Source: Micromonospora eburnea (GTDB taxonomy: Bacteria > Actinomycetota > Actinomycetes > Mycobacteriales > Micromonosporaceae). From it: a stretch of DNA of 64,000 nucleotides. Below, piece by piece: positions 32,918 to 41,661 of this stretch. Under the pieces are notes generated by a model. It saw nothing but the letters and a program-made list of their open reading frames with translations. It was not told where the DNA came from and made no database searches. A program made the translations under genes and the position numbers. The stretch spans positions 1,612,001-1,676,000 of the forward strand of contig NZ_FMHY01000002.1 in the NCBI RefSeq assembly GCF_900090225.1, written 5' to 3'. How positions within the stretch are numbered: position 1 is the stretch's first letter; each line of letters opens with the position of its first letter.

Positions 32918-33168
32918 GGCCGGGGCGCTTCCTGTTCGGCGATCATCGCGTGGATCTGCCGTTCGGTGAGGCCGCGTTGGTCGAGGATCCGGCGGCCCCA
33001 GCGGTGCAGTCGGCAGGGGTGGGGCGCCCGGTCGTTGCGGCAGCGCGGCCCGTCGGGCCACTGCTCGGCGGCGTGCACGAGGATCGCCTTGATCGCGAAG
33101 GTGACGTCCTCGGCGGTGACGTAGGGCGGTAGGGGGATGTCGCCGAGGATGTCGTCGATCGAGTCCAT
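32914..33168 (-). CDS. Small protein of unknown function (first gene of a coupled operon)
   Basis: 84 residues with an acidic N-terminus (DSIDDILGDIPLPPYVTAEDV), a helix AFAIKA-like middle (FAIKAILVHAAEQWPDGP) and two cysteines separated by a basic stretch (CRNDRAPHPC), which could bind a metal with the nearby His. No family recognised. GGGAGG is 3 bp before ATG 33168. Its stop overlaps the next start as ATGA. The divergent XRE regulator starts 206 bp away. Confidence 0.7.
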   Translation of the reverse strand: MDSIDDILGDIPLPPYVTAEDVTFAIKAILVHAAEQWPDGPRCRNDRAPHPCRLHRWGRRILDQRGLTERQIHAMIAEQEAPRP

Positions 33169-33374
33169 GATCCTCCCTCTGTCGAATGGCGGCGGTGCCC
33201 GGGGCGGGCGCCGGGATGAGGTTTCGGGGGAAGAGCACCCGCCCCGGGCGGGACCGCCCGAGATTCTGCGGTCATCCACGATGGTCATTTCCGGTCTGGT
33301 CTGCCGCAATCTTTTGGAGCAGAATGCGAACCAAGGGATGAGGTGCCTTACGCGACGACAGCAAAGGAGATGAC

Positions 33375-34256
33375 GTGGACGACTCGGGAAGCACCGTCCC
33401 GCGTAGGCAGCTCGGCAGATACTTGAGAGAAATTCGCGAGAACGCGCATGTGACGGTGACCGCGGCGGCGAAGGAATTGGAATGGTCGGCGCCCCGGATC
33501 TGGCGTTACGAAACCGGCCAGGTCTCCATGCACCCGAACGACGTGGAGGCGATGTGCCGGGTCTATGGCGCATCCCGGGAAACCATCGAAACGATGCGGG
33601 CGCTGGCCCGCGAAACCAAGGCCCACGGCTGGTGGCACAGCTACGGCGAGGCGATCAAGGACTGGTTCAAGCTCTACGTCGGTTTGGAAGCCGCTGCCAC
33701 CAAGATCCGAAAGTACGAAGCAAACCTCGTGCCGGGCTTGTTGCAGACCGTTGAGTACATGACCGAGGTGATCGCCACCGACAATCCGCACATGAGCGAG
33801 GCGGAGCGGCAAGCCAAGGCTGACGTCCGACTGCGTCGACAGCGGCTGCTGGCTCGGGCGGTGCCCCGGGCGCCCTACTTCGACGTCATCCTCAACGAGG
33901 CGGTATTGCGTCGGCCGCTGCGCGACCGGCTGGCGATGGTCCGGCAACTCGACGCCTTGGTGGCGGCGAGTCAGCGGCACAACATCACCCTCCGGGTGCT
34001 GCCGCTGCATGTCGGACTGTTCCGCTGTGCATCGGCCGGGACCTTCACCATGCTCGACTTTCCCACCGATGTGCGGGAGCCGGAGCCGACCACGATCTAT
34101 ATGGACGGCCCATGCGGTGCGGCCTACCTTGACAAGGCGCACGAGATCCAGACCTATGAGGATGCCTGGGCCTCGCTCACTGAGCGGGCGCTCGGTGCCG
34201 GTGAGTCCCGTGAGCTGATCACGGCAATCGCGAAGGAGATGACCGATGAGGCGTGA
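33375..34256 (+). CDS. XRE-family regulator with C-terminal DUF5753-type domain
   Basis: 293 residues. An N-terminal helix-turn-helix (residues about 15-70) reads LGRYLREIRENAHVTVTAAAKELEWSAP and so on. The C-terminal 190 residues form the DUF5753-like region with KYEANLVPGLLQTVEYM and later NITLRVLPLHVGLFRC. Such regulators (WhiJ-like) occur in dozens per Streptomyces or Micromonospora genome, paired with small DUF397 proteins, and act in development or antibiotic control. GTG 33375 has AAAGGAG upstream. It overlaps the DUF397 gene by 11 bp and is divergent from the coupled small-protein operon. Confidence 0.92.
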   Translation: MDDSGSTVPRRQLGRYLREIRENAHVTVTAAAKELEWSAPRIWRYETGQVSMHPNDVEAMCRVYGASRETIETMRALARETKAHGWWHSYGEAIKDWFKLYVGLEAAATKIRKYEANLVPGLLQTVEYMTEVIATDNPHMSEAERQAKADVRLRRQRLLARAVPRAPYFDVILNEAVLRRPLRDRLAMVRQLDALVAASQRHNITLRVLPLHVGLFRCASAGTFTMLDFPTDVREPEPTTIYMDGPCGAAYLDKAHEIQTYEDAWASLTERALGAGESRELITAIAKEMTDEA

Positions 34257-34566
34257 CGGGGTATGGCGCAAGTCATCCCGATCCGGTGGCGAGGGGGACT
34301 GCGTCGAGGTGGCGGGTTTCGCCGAGGCGGTTGGCGTTCGTGACAGCAAGGACCGGCAGGGGCCGGTGCTGAGCTTCGACCCGGCGAGCTGGGCCCGGTT
34401 CGTCGCGGCGACCTGCGCCGATCAGTTCGGCGGCGCGTCCAGCCCGTCGGGCGCGGCACGAGATGCGGCAGGTCGTGGTCTTCCGGAGGCCGGATACAGC
34501 CACATGCCGCACATGGAGTGGATCGTGGGGACGGGGCCCAGCGAACGGCAGGTAACGATCATGTAA
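34246..34566 (+). CDS. DUF397 protein with an atypical C-terminal extension
   Basis: 106 residues. The first 65 are a standard DUF397: WRKSSRSGGEGDCVEVA, then VGVRDSKD and GPVLSFDPASWARFVA. Family members usually stop soon after; here about 40 further residues without conserved features follow (GGASSPSGAARDAAG and on, with two HM repeats). Loss of the original stop is likely. ATG 34246 overlaps the XRE gene by 11 bp. DUF397 proteins work with the adjacent XRE regulator, probably as a partner or antagonist. Confidence 0.85.
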   Translation: MRRDGVWRKSSRSGGEGDCVEVAGFAEAVGVRDSKDRQGPVLSFDPASWARFVAATCADQFGGASSPSGAARDAAGRGLPEAGYSHMPHMEWIVGTGPSERQVTIM

Positions 34567-34642
34567 CGGGCGCGAACCTTTCCCGGCCCTCGACCGGTCT
34601 CCCTTGTCATCGGCCCGACCGGGGGCCAGGGGAGGGCATCGG

Positions 34643-37600
34643 ATGAAGTTGGTGTGGAGGCGGGCCGTCGAGGCGCGCGGGCTGCTACTCGCCGCCGCGA
34701 TCGCGGCCCTGGTCGCGGTCGCGCTGGTCACCGGGCTCTCCGACTACAACCGTCGAGCCGTCGACGCCGGCCAGCGGGCGGTGCTCGCCGCCGCCCCGGC
34801 CGAGGAGCGCAGCCTGCTGGTCAGCGGCTCCGGCGGCCCGGACGCCGCGGCGTACGCCGAGCGGGACCGCGCGGTCCGCGCGCAGTTCGCCGGCGGGCTG
34901 GGTGGCACGGCGGTGTCCATCGCCGCCGCCAGGTACGGCACCGGGCGTGAGCTGACCGGGGATCTCGGCGCGGCCAGGATCGGCAACGACCCGATGTTCG
35001 CCAACCTCGCCACGTTGGCAGACCTGCCCGCGCACGCCGAGCTCACCGCCGGCTCGTGGCCGACGCCCGGGGCGACGCCGTTGCAGGTGACGCTGCCCGA
35101 GAAGATCGCCGGCCAGCTCGGGCTGCGGACCGGGGACCGGGTGCCGCTCTACGACCGTGGCGCCGAGCGGGCCAGTGCGGTGGTGGTCGCCGGCACCTGG
35201 CGGCCCCGCGACCCGAGCGAGCCGTACTGGTGGTTGGCACCGGGCGTGGGCGACAGCCAGGGGAGCGGCGCGGTCACCTCGTACGGGCCGTTCGCGCTGG
35301 ACCAGGCCGACTTCGCGCGCACCTTCCCCGACTCCACGTCCGGCGCCTGGGTGGTCGTGCCCGACCTCGCCGTCGTCGAGCCGAGCCGGCTGGCCAGGGT
35401 CAAGGCGGCGGTCGCCACGGTTGCCCAGAAGATTCCCGAGGCCACCGGTCTCGGCTCCTCCGCCCAGACCGTCAGCCACCTGGACCGGCTCGCCGACCGG
35501 CTCGGCCGGGCCGACCTGGTGGGGCGGTCCGCCCTGCTCACCCCGCTGCTGCTGATCGTGGTCCTCGGCGGGTACGCGCTGGTGCTGGTCGCCGCGCTGC
35601 TCAACGAGGACCGGCGGGCGCAGACCGCGCTGCTGCGCGCCCGGGGGGCCGCCCGTGGCCAGATCGCCGGCCTCGCCGTACGGGAGGCGACCCTGGTGGT
35701 GGCCCCGGCCCTCCTGCTGGCACCACCACTGACCGCGGAGGCGGTGCGGTGGATCGGTGCCGACCTGCTCCTGGCCGACGCCGCGCTCGGCCAGGTCTGG
35801 GCGGTGGCGGTCACCGCCGCGGTCGGCTGCCTGCTCGCCATGGTGATGCCGGCGCTGCGCCGGGCCGGCACCTACGTCGCCGACATGGCGGCCCGGTCCC
35901 GCCCGACCCGGGGCGCGGCCGTCCAGCGGGCCAGCGTCGACCTGGCGCTCGTCGCGCTCGCCGTGCTCGCCTGGACCCAGCTGCGGCAGTACTCCTCGCC
36001 CCTCGCGGGGGCCGGCGGCCAGCTCGGCATCGACCCACTGCTCGCCGCCGCGCCCACCATCGGCGTGCTGGCCGGGGCGGTGATCGCGCTGCGGCTGCTG
36101 CCGCCGGCGACCCGGTTCGCCGAGCGTTTCGTCGACCGGCGACCCTGGACCGCCACCATTCTCGGCATGTGGCAGGCAGGCCGCCGGCCGCACGCCGGAC
36201 CGGTGCTGCTGCTCGCCCTCGCCGTCGGCAGCAGCACCCTGGCCTGGTCGCTGATGGCCTCCTGGGACCGGTCCCAGGAGGACCAGGCCCGGCACACCGT
36301 CGGGGCCGACCTGCGGCTGACCGAGCGCAACGGCGCCGCGCCGGGCGACCGGGCCGCCGCGCTGGCCGCGGTGCCCGGCGTGGAACGGGCGCTGCCGGCG
36401 TGGCGCGACGACATCCGGCTGGGCCGCAAGGACCTGCCGGTGAGCGTGGTGAGCCTGGACGCGACCGGGGCGAAGGGCCTGCTCCGGCTCGACGACGCCG
36501 TCGGTGACGCGTCCGCGTCGGCACTGCTCGACCGGCTGACGAGCGGCCGCCCCGCGCCTGCCGGGGTCACCCTCCCGGCCGGTGCCCGGCAGCTCTCCGG
36601 CACCGTCCGTACTCCGACGTCCTCCCCGTTCGGGGAGCCGCGGGTCGCCGTCGCGGCGCTGCTCACCAGCGACGACGGCACGAGCTGGCGCCTGCCGCTC
36701 GCGGTGGGGCAGGGGGACCGGCCGGTGCCGTTCTCCATTCCGCTGCCCGAAACCGGTGGTACGCCGCTGCGGCTGGCCGGTTTCGAGGCCGACGCGGGTC
36801 CGGCGACCGCCTACCGCTACCGGCTGCGCCTCGACGGGCTCCGGCTCACCGACGCGGGCGGGGGCACACTGCCGCTCGCCCTCGGCGCCGGCTGGCGGCT
36901 GACCGATTCCCTGACCGGCCCGGGCGCACCGGCCCGGTTCGACGGCGGCACCGTGGACGTCACGCACGAGGTGAAACTGCCGGAAGGGCTCCTGCAGTTC
37001 GCGCGCCAGCCGCCCTCCCGGTTCGCCGTGGTGCCGACCGGGGACGACCCACCGGTGCCCGCGCTCATGACACCGGGCGCAGCAGCGGCGTTGAACCTCC
37101 ACGACGGTGACACGGTCACCCTCACCCTCTCCGGGGTGTCCCTGTCGGTCAAGCTGGTCGGGCTGGTCGCGGCCGTGCCCGCCACCGAGCGGGACGGGAT
37201 CCTGCTGAACCTGCCCACCGCCGTCGACTGGCTGGTGCGGCACACGGGCACGGTCCGGCCGATCTCCGAGTGGTGGCTGGACACCGGCGGCGACCACGCC
37301 GCCGCGGCGGCGGCCGTCGCCGACCTGCCCGGGACCGCCCTGCTCGACCGGCGCCAGGTCGCCGCCGAGGCGGCCCGGGACCCGTACTGGTTGGGGGCCC
37401 GCACCGGGTTGCTCGCCGCCGCCCTCGGCGCCGTGCTGCTCGCCCTGGTCGGCCTGGCGGTCGACGTCTGGGCGACGACCCGGCACCGGATGACGGAGTT
37501 CGCCGTGCTGCACACGCTCGGGGCGACACCGCGCCTGCTGGCCCGGGCGCTCCTGGCCGAACAGTCCTTCCTCGCCGGCATCGGTGTCGGGGTGGGTCTG

Positions 37601-37822
37601 CTGGTCGGGGCGGGAGTCGCGGCCACCATGGTGCCGTTGGTGATCCTCACGCCGGCCGCCGGCCGGCCGGTGCCCGACGCGGCCTTCATCCTGCCCTGGG
37701 CGCCGGTCGGGGCGACCGCGCTCGGGCTGCTGGCGGTCGCACTGACGTTCAGCGCCGTCATCACCGCCGGCATCCGCCAGCGGGTGGCCGCGGCCCAGCT
37801 TCGGATCGGGGGAGAACGATGA
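34643..37822 (+). CDS. ABC transporter permease, FtsX-type (large)
   Basis: 1059 residues. One N-terminal membrane helix (about 13-33), a long extracytoplasmic domain, a first FtsX membrane bundle near 300-430, a second large extracytoplasmic domain and a last three-helix FtsX bundle from about 915 to 1050 (MTEFAVLHTLGATPRLL coupling region). The plan suits efflux or lipoprotein/envelope remodelling of the MacB type, not solute uptake. GGGGAGGG lies about 7 bp before ATG 34643. The stop overlaps the next permease start (ATGA). Confidence 0.9.
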   Translation: MKLVWRRAVEARGLLLAAAIAALVAVALVTGLSDYNRRAVDAGQRAVLAAAPAEERSLLVSGSGGPDAAAYAERDRAVRAQFAGGLGGTAVSIAAARYGTGRELTGDLGAARIGNDPMFANLATLADLPAHAELTAGSWPTPGATPLQVTLPEKIAGQLGLRTGDRVPLYDRGAERASAVVVAGTWRPRDPSEPYWWLAPGVGDSQGSGAVTSYGPFALDQADFARTFPDSTSGAWVVVPDLAVVEPSRLARVKAAVATVAQKIPEATGLGSSAQTVSHLDRLADRLGRADLVGRSALLTPLLLIVVLGGYALVLVAALLNEDRRAQTALLRARGAARGQIAGLAVREATLVVAPALLLAPPLTAEAVRWIGADLLLADAALGQVWAVAVTAAVGCLLAMVMPALRRAGTYVADMAARSRPTRGAAVQRASVDLALVALAVLAWTQLRQYSSPLAGAGGQLGIDPLLAAAPTIGVLAGAVIALRLLPPATRFAERFVDRRPWTATILGMWQAGRRPHAGPVLLLALAVGSSTLAWSLMASWDRSQEDQARHTVGADLRLTERNGAAPGDRAAALAAVPGVERALPAWRDDIRLGRKDLPVSVVSLDATGAKGLLRLDDAVGDASASALLDRLTSGRPAPAGVTLPAGARQLSGTVRTPTSSPFGEPRVAVAALLTSDDGTSWRLPLAVGQGDRPVPFSIPLPETGGTPLRLAGFEADAGPATAYRYRLRLDGLRLTDAGGGTLPLALGAGWRLTDSLTGPGAPARFDGGTVDVTHEVKLPEGLLQFARQPPSRFAVVPTGDDPPVPALMTPGAAAALNLHDGDTVTLTLSGVSLSVKLVGLVAAVPATERDGILLNLPTAVDWLVRHTGTVRPISEWWLDTGGDHAAAAAAVADLPGTALLDRRQVAAEAARDPYWLGARTGLLAAALGAVLLALVGLAVDVWATTRHRMTEFAVLHTLGATPRLLARALLAEQSFLAGIGVGVGLLVGAGVAATMVPLVILTPAAGRPVPDAAFILPWAPVGATALGLLAVALTFSAVITAGIRQRVAAAQLRIGGER

Positions 37823-40539
37823 GTCTGCTGGCGGTCGCCCGGCGGGTGCGGGCGTACGGGGGGCACTTCCTGCTGCTCGCCGTGCTGACCCTGGTTACCG
37901 CGCTGCTGATCACGGCGGTGCCCCGGGTCGCGGACCGGCTGACCGGGCAGGGGCTGCGCGAGCACGTCGCGGGCCAGAAGGCGGCCCTGCGCGACCTGAC
38001 CTACACCTCGAAGCCGATGATGGCGGCGAAGACCGACACTCGGATCGCCGCCATCGAGGCCCGCGAGTTGGACACCATCCAGGACCGGATGCCCGCTGCC
38101 GTCCGTGGGGTGATCGGCGAGCGGTGGTATCAGGCGCAGACCACGTTCGGCCGGCTGCGCGGTCCGCGGCTGACCCCCGACAAGGGTCTGATCGACATCA
38201 GCATGCGGGTGGTCAGCGGCATCCAGGAGGCGGCCACCCTGGTCGAGGGACGCTGGCCCGACACGGACCCGGACAACGCGATCGAGGTGGCGCTGGCCGA
38301 TACGGTGGCCGGCCGGCTCGGGCTGCGCGCCGGCGATCGGCTCACCTACAGCCTGCTGGACCCGGACGGCAAACCGTTTCTGGTCAGCCGGGTCGTGGTG
38401 GTGGGTGTGTTCCGGCCGAACGATCCGACCGACGGGATCTGGGACGGGCTGCCGTCGCTGCTGCGGCTCACCGAGCCCGAGGGTGACGGCAAGCCGTTCC
38501 TGAGCGTCGGGGTGACCAGCGAGCGCGGCTTCGACAGCGCCGCGGCCGCCGGCTGGGGGATCAGCTTCGGCTGGCGTTACCGCATCGCACCGGACCGGCT
38601 CACCGCGGATCAACTCACCGCGCTGATCGACGGGCTGGCCGCCCTGGAGCGGACCCGCCCGGCCGGGCTCACCCTCACCCAGGGCGTCGACATCCCGCTG
38701 CGGCGCTTCGCCGAGTCGCTCGCCGCGGCCCGTACGTTGCTCGCCGTCATCGCCGCCGGGCTGCTCACCACCCTGGCCGGCCTGGTCCTGCTCGCCGCCC
38801 GGGTGGCGGCGCGTCGGCGCCGCTCCGAGTACGTGCTGATCCGCGCCCGGGGCGGCTCGACCGCCGGGGTGCTGCGCCGTGGGCTGGCCGAGTCGGTGCT
38901 GGTGCTGCCGCTCGCCGCCGGCGCCGGTTGGCTGCTCGCCGGACTCCTCCCCGGCCAGGGCGCCGACCTGCGCTGGGTACTGCTCGCCGCGGTGGCGGCC
39001 ACGCTGCTCCCGCCGGTCACCGCGCTCACCGCCACGCGGGGCGCTGGGCGGGCCGATCTGGTCGGCGCCCGCTCCACCACCGTGCGGCTCACCGTCGAGG
39101 TGACCGTGCTCGTGGTCGCCGCGCTCGGGGCGTTCCTGCTGCGCCGGCGCGGGCTGACCCTCGACGGGACGGTGGACCCGCTGCTGGTGTCGGTGCCGGT
39201 GCTGCTCGCGGTCGCCGCGGCGCTGGTCGCGCTGCGCGCGTACCCGTGGCCGCTGCGGCTGTTCAGCCGGGCCGCCGCACGGGCCCGGGGCAGCGTCGCG
39301 TTCCTCGGCACCGCCCGCGCCGGCCGGGCCGCCACCACCGGCCCGCTCGTCGTGGTGGTGCTGGCCGTCGCCACCGCCGCGTTCTGCGGGGTGGTGGCGA
39401 CCGGCATCGAGAACGGCCGGGACCGGGCCGCCGGGCGGGTCGTCCCCGGGGACGTGCTGGTCAACGGGGACCGGTTCGCCCCGGACACCAGCGAGGCGCT
39501 GGCCGCGCTGCCCGGGGTGCGCGCGGTCGCCCCGGTGCTCGTCGAGCCGAGCCAACGCCCGTCCGCCGACCAGGCCGGCCGGCTCAGCCGCGTACGGGAG
39601 ATCCGGGTCCTGCTGGTCGACGGCGAGCGTTTCGCGGAGGTGGCCCGTCGCGCGGGCGTCCCGGTGACCGTCCCCGGCCCGCTGCGGGCCGTCGGCGACC
39701 CGACGGCGCCGATGCCGGGGCTGGTCTCCCCGGATCTGGCCGAGGAGTTCGCCGACGCCGGGCTCGCCGACCGGGACGGACGCAAACCCGCCTGGCTGGA
39801 CGTGCAGGGCAACCGGCTGCCGGTACGGGTCGCCGGCACCGTCGAGGAGTTCCCGCTGATCGACCAGAAGATGACGCGTTTCCTGGTGCTGCCCTGGCCG
39901 GCGCTGCCGGCGAACGTTCCGCATCCGCTCGCCCCCACCGGCTTCGTGCTCGCCGGCACCGGAGTCGACCCGGACGCCGTGGCCCGCGTCGCCCAGGAGG
40001 GACAGCAGCGCTATCAGCGCAGCGGCACCCTGGTCGCCGGTGAACGGCCCCGCCCGCCGGAGGTGCTGGCCCGGTCGGCGGTCCGCGCCGAGCTGGGCGG
40101 CAGCGGGGTGAACGGCCTGCTGGTCTTCGGGTTCGTCGTCGGCGCGGTCGGTGGTGGCCTGCTCGGCCTGCTCGCGCTCGCGTTCGCGGTGCTCGCCGAG
40201 GCGCGCAGCCGGGGGCAGGTGCTGTCCCGGTTGCGCACCATGGGGCTGTCCCGCCGCCAGTGGCGGGGCCTGCTGCTGGTCGAGCTGGCCCCGTTGGTGC
40301 TGGTGTCGGTGCTCACCGGCGCGCTGGTCGGGGCGTTGCTGCCGGTGCTGCTCACCCCGGTGCTCGGCCTGCGCGCGTTCACCGGTGGGGTGGCGGTGCA
40401 GGCAGGTTTCGAACCCCGGCTGGTGGCCGGCGTGCTGGGCCTCGCCGTACTGGCCCTCGGCTTCGCGGTCACCGTCGAGGCCCTGAACAACCGCCGGATG
40501 CGCCTCGGCGAGGTGCTCCGGCTCGGAGAGGAGAGCTGA
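37819..40539 (+). CDS. ABC transporter permease, FtsX-type (second)
   Basis: 906 residues with an N-terminal helix (about 17-37), an extracytoplasmic domain, a central group of helices from about 305 to 480 and a C-terminal FtsX bundle from about 770 to 890 with the cytoplasmic coupling segment VLAEARSRGQVLSRLRTMGLSRRQW. It should pair with the larger upstream permease, to which it is coupled by a 4-bp overlap. The two downstream ATPase genes complete the exporter. The substrate is not evident. Confidence 0.9.
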   Translation: MSLLAVARRVRAYGGHFLLLAVLTLVTALLITAVPRVADRLTGQGLREHVAGQKAALRDLTYTSKPMMAAKTDTRIAAIEARELDTIQDRMPAAVRGVIGERWYQAQTTFGRLRGPRLTPDKGLIDISMRVVSGIQEAATLVEGRWPDTDPDNAIEVALADTVAGRLGLRAGDRLTYSLLDPDGKPFLVSRVVVVGVFRPNDPTDGIWDGLPSLLRLTEPEGDGKPFLSVGVTSERGFDSAAAAGWGISFGWRYRIAPDRLTADQLTALIDGLAALERTRPAGLTLTQGVDIPLRRFAESLAAARTLLAVIAAGLLTTLAGLVLLAARVAARRRRSEYVLIRARGGSTAGVLRRGLAESVLVLPLAAGAGWLLAGLLPGQGADLRWVLLAAVAATLLPPVTALTATRGAGRADLVGARSTTVRLTVEVTVLVVAALGAFLLRRRGLTLDGTVDPLLVSVPVLLAVAAALVALRAYPWPLRLFSRAAARARGSVAFLGTARAGRAATTGPLVVVVLAVATAAFCGVVATGIENGRDRAAGRVVPGDVLVNGDRFAPDTSEALAALPGVRAVAPVLVEPSQRPSADQAGRLSRVREIRVLLVDGERFAEVARRAGVPVTVPGPLRAVGDPTAPMPGLVSPDLAEEFADAGLADRDGRKPAWLDVQGNRLPVRVAGTVEEFPLIDQKMTRFLVLPWPALPANVPHPLAPTGFVLAGTGVDPDAVARVAQEGQQRYQRSGTLVAGERPRPPEVLARSAVRAELGGSGVNGLLVFGFVVGAVGGGLLGLLALAFAVLAEARSRGQVLSRLRTMGLSRRQWRGLLLVELAPLVLVSVLTGALVGALLPVLLTPVLGLRAFTGGVAVQAGFEPRLVAGVLGLAVLALGFAVTVEALNNRRMRLGEVLRLGEES

Positions 40540-40540
40540 C

Positions 40541-41584
40541 ATGACAGGGACCGCCTACGGCCATCCGGGCTCGGCGCGTCTGGCGCCGCGCAGCGACCCC
40601 GGACAGCCGGCGCCCGCCGTACCGGACCTGGCTGCCCTTCAGCAGCGCGCCGCGCAGCGTGCCGCCGAACGGGCTGGCGGGCGGGACCGGCTGCGCGGGC
40701 ACATCGTCTGCGACGGCCTGGTCCGGATCTTCAAGACCGAGGGGGTTGAGGTCGTCGCCCTCCAGGGCCTCGACCTGGTCATCGACCGGGGCGAACTGGT
40801 GGCGATCGTCGGCGCTTCCGGCTCCGGCAAGTCCACCCTGCTGAACATCCTCTCCGGGCTGGACACCCCCACCGCCGGCATCGCCCGGGTCGCCGAGTAC
40901 GACCTGCTCGCCCTGTCGAACCGGCGTCGGCTCAGCTACCGCCGCCAGGTGGTCGGCTTCGTCTGGCAGCAGACCGGCCGCAACCTGCTGCCGTACCTGA
41001 CCGCGCTGGAGAACGTGGAACTGCCGATGAAGCTGGCCGGCCGGCGGGGCGGGCGGGCGCGCCGGGAACGGGCTCGCGAGTTGCTCGACATGGTCGGCGT
41101 CGGCTACTGCGCGGACCGGAAGCCCGGCCAGATGAGCGGCGGCGAGCAGCAGCGCTGCGCGGTCGCCGTCGCGGTCGCCAACGACCCGGAGGTGCTCTTC
41201 GCCGACGAGCCGACCGGTGAGCTGGACGAGGCGACCGGCGCCGAGGTGTTCGCCGCGCTGCGGACCATCAACGCCGAGCTGGGCGTCACCATCGTCGTGG
41301 TCACCCACGACCACGCCGTGGCCGGCCAGGTTCGCCGGACCGTCGCCATCCGCGACGGCCGGACCTCCTCCGAGGTACGCCGAACCGCGCGGATCGCCGC
41401 CGACGGCAGCACCGAGCTGGTCAGCGAGGAGTACGCGGTGCTCGACCGGACCGGTCGGATGCAACTGCCGGCGTCCTTCGTGGACGCCCTGTCCCTGCGG
41501 GACCGGGTCCAGCTCAACCTGGAGCCCGACCATGTCGAGGTACGGCCCGGCGACCGGGCGCACGCCGAACGGAGTGAGGCATGA
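40541..41584 (+). CDS. ABC transporter ATPase with AbrB-like C-terminal extension
   Basis: 347 residues. After about 70 linker residues comes a LolD/MacB-type ATPase: Walker A GASGSGKST (about 94-102), Q-loop FVWQQTG, signature MSGGEQQR, Walker B VLFADEPTGELD and H-loop VVTHDHA. Beyond residue 290 is a tail of about 55 residues, YAVLDRTGRMQLPASFVDAL then RVQLNLEPDHVEVRP. It reads like a SpoVT/AbrB swapped-hairpin motif. ATG 40541 follows the permease stop by one base with GAGGAGAG upstream. Its stop overlaps a mini-ORF. Confidence 0.93.
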   Translation: MTGTAYGHPGSARLAPRSDPGQPAPAVPDLAALQQRAAQRAAERAGGRDRLRGHIVCDGLVRIFKTEGVEVVALQGLDLVIDRGELVAIVGASGSGKSTLLNILSGLDTPTAGIARVAEYDLLALSNRRRLSYRRQVVGFVWQQTGRNLLPYLTALENVELPMKLAGRRGGRARRERARELLDMVGVGYCADRKPGQMSGGEQQRCAVAVAVANDPEVLFADEPTGELDEATGAEVFAALRTINAELGVTIVVVTHDHAVAGQVRRTVAIRDGRTSSEVRRTARIAADGSTELVSEEYAVLDRTGRMQLPASFVDALSLRDRVQLNLEPDHVEVRPGDRAHAERSEA

Positions 41585-41661
41585 GCGAGCGTCAGCGAGC
41601 GAATCATCATTGCAGCGTCGCGCCTCATGCCGACGCCGAGCGGAGCGAGGTGGCGGCATGA
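41581..41661 (+). CDS. 26-aa coupling mini-ORF / inserted repeat between the ATPase genes
   Basis: ATG 41581 overlaps the upstream ATPase stop (ATGA) and its own TGA overlaps the downstream ATPase ATG (ATGA). The peptide (SERQRANHH...ERSEVAA) is basic and low in complexity. The DNA repeats the motif CGGAGyGAGG...GCATGAGCGAG at both ends, as if an 77-bp unit carrying a ribosome site and start had been inserted or duplicated. It resembles gene-junction repeats I associate with Micromonospora. Probably a translation relay, not a functional peptide. Confidence 0.45.
   Translation: MSERQRANHHCSVAPHADAERSEVAA

Noticed and set aside
34685-37513. 942-codon antisense frame, and a 1241-codon one at 36817-40542
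   Set aside because: Long open frames are expected opposite high-GC genes; both read as repetitive Gly/Arg/Gln-rich sequence with no domain, opposite FtsX permeases.
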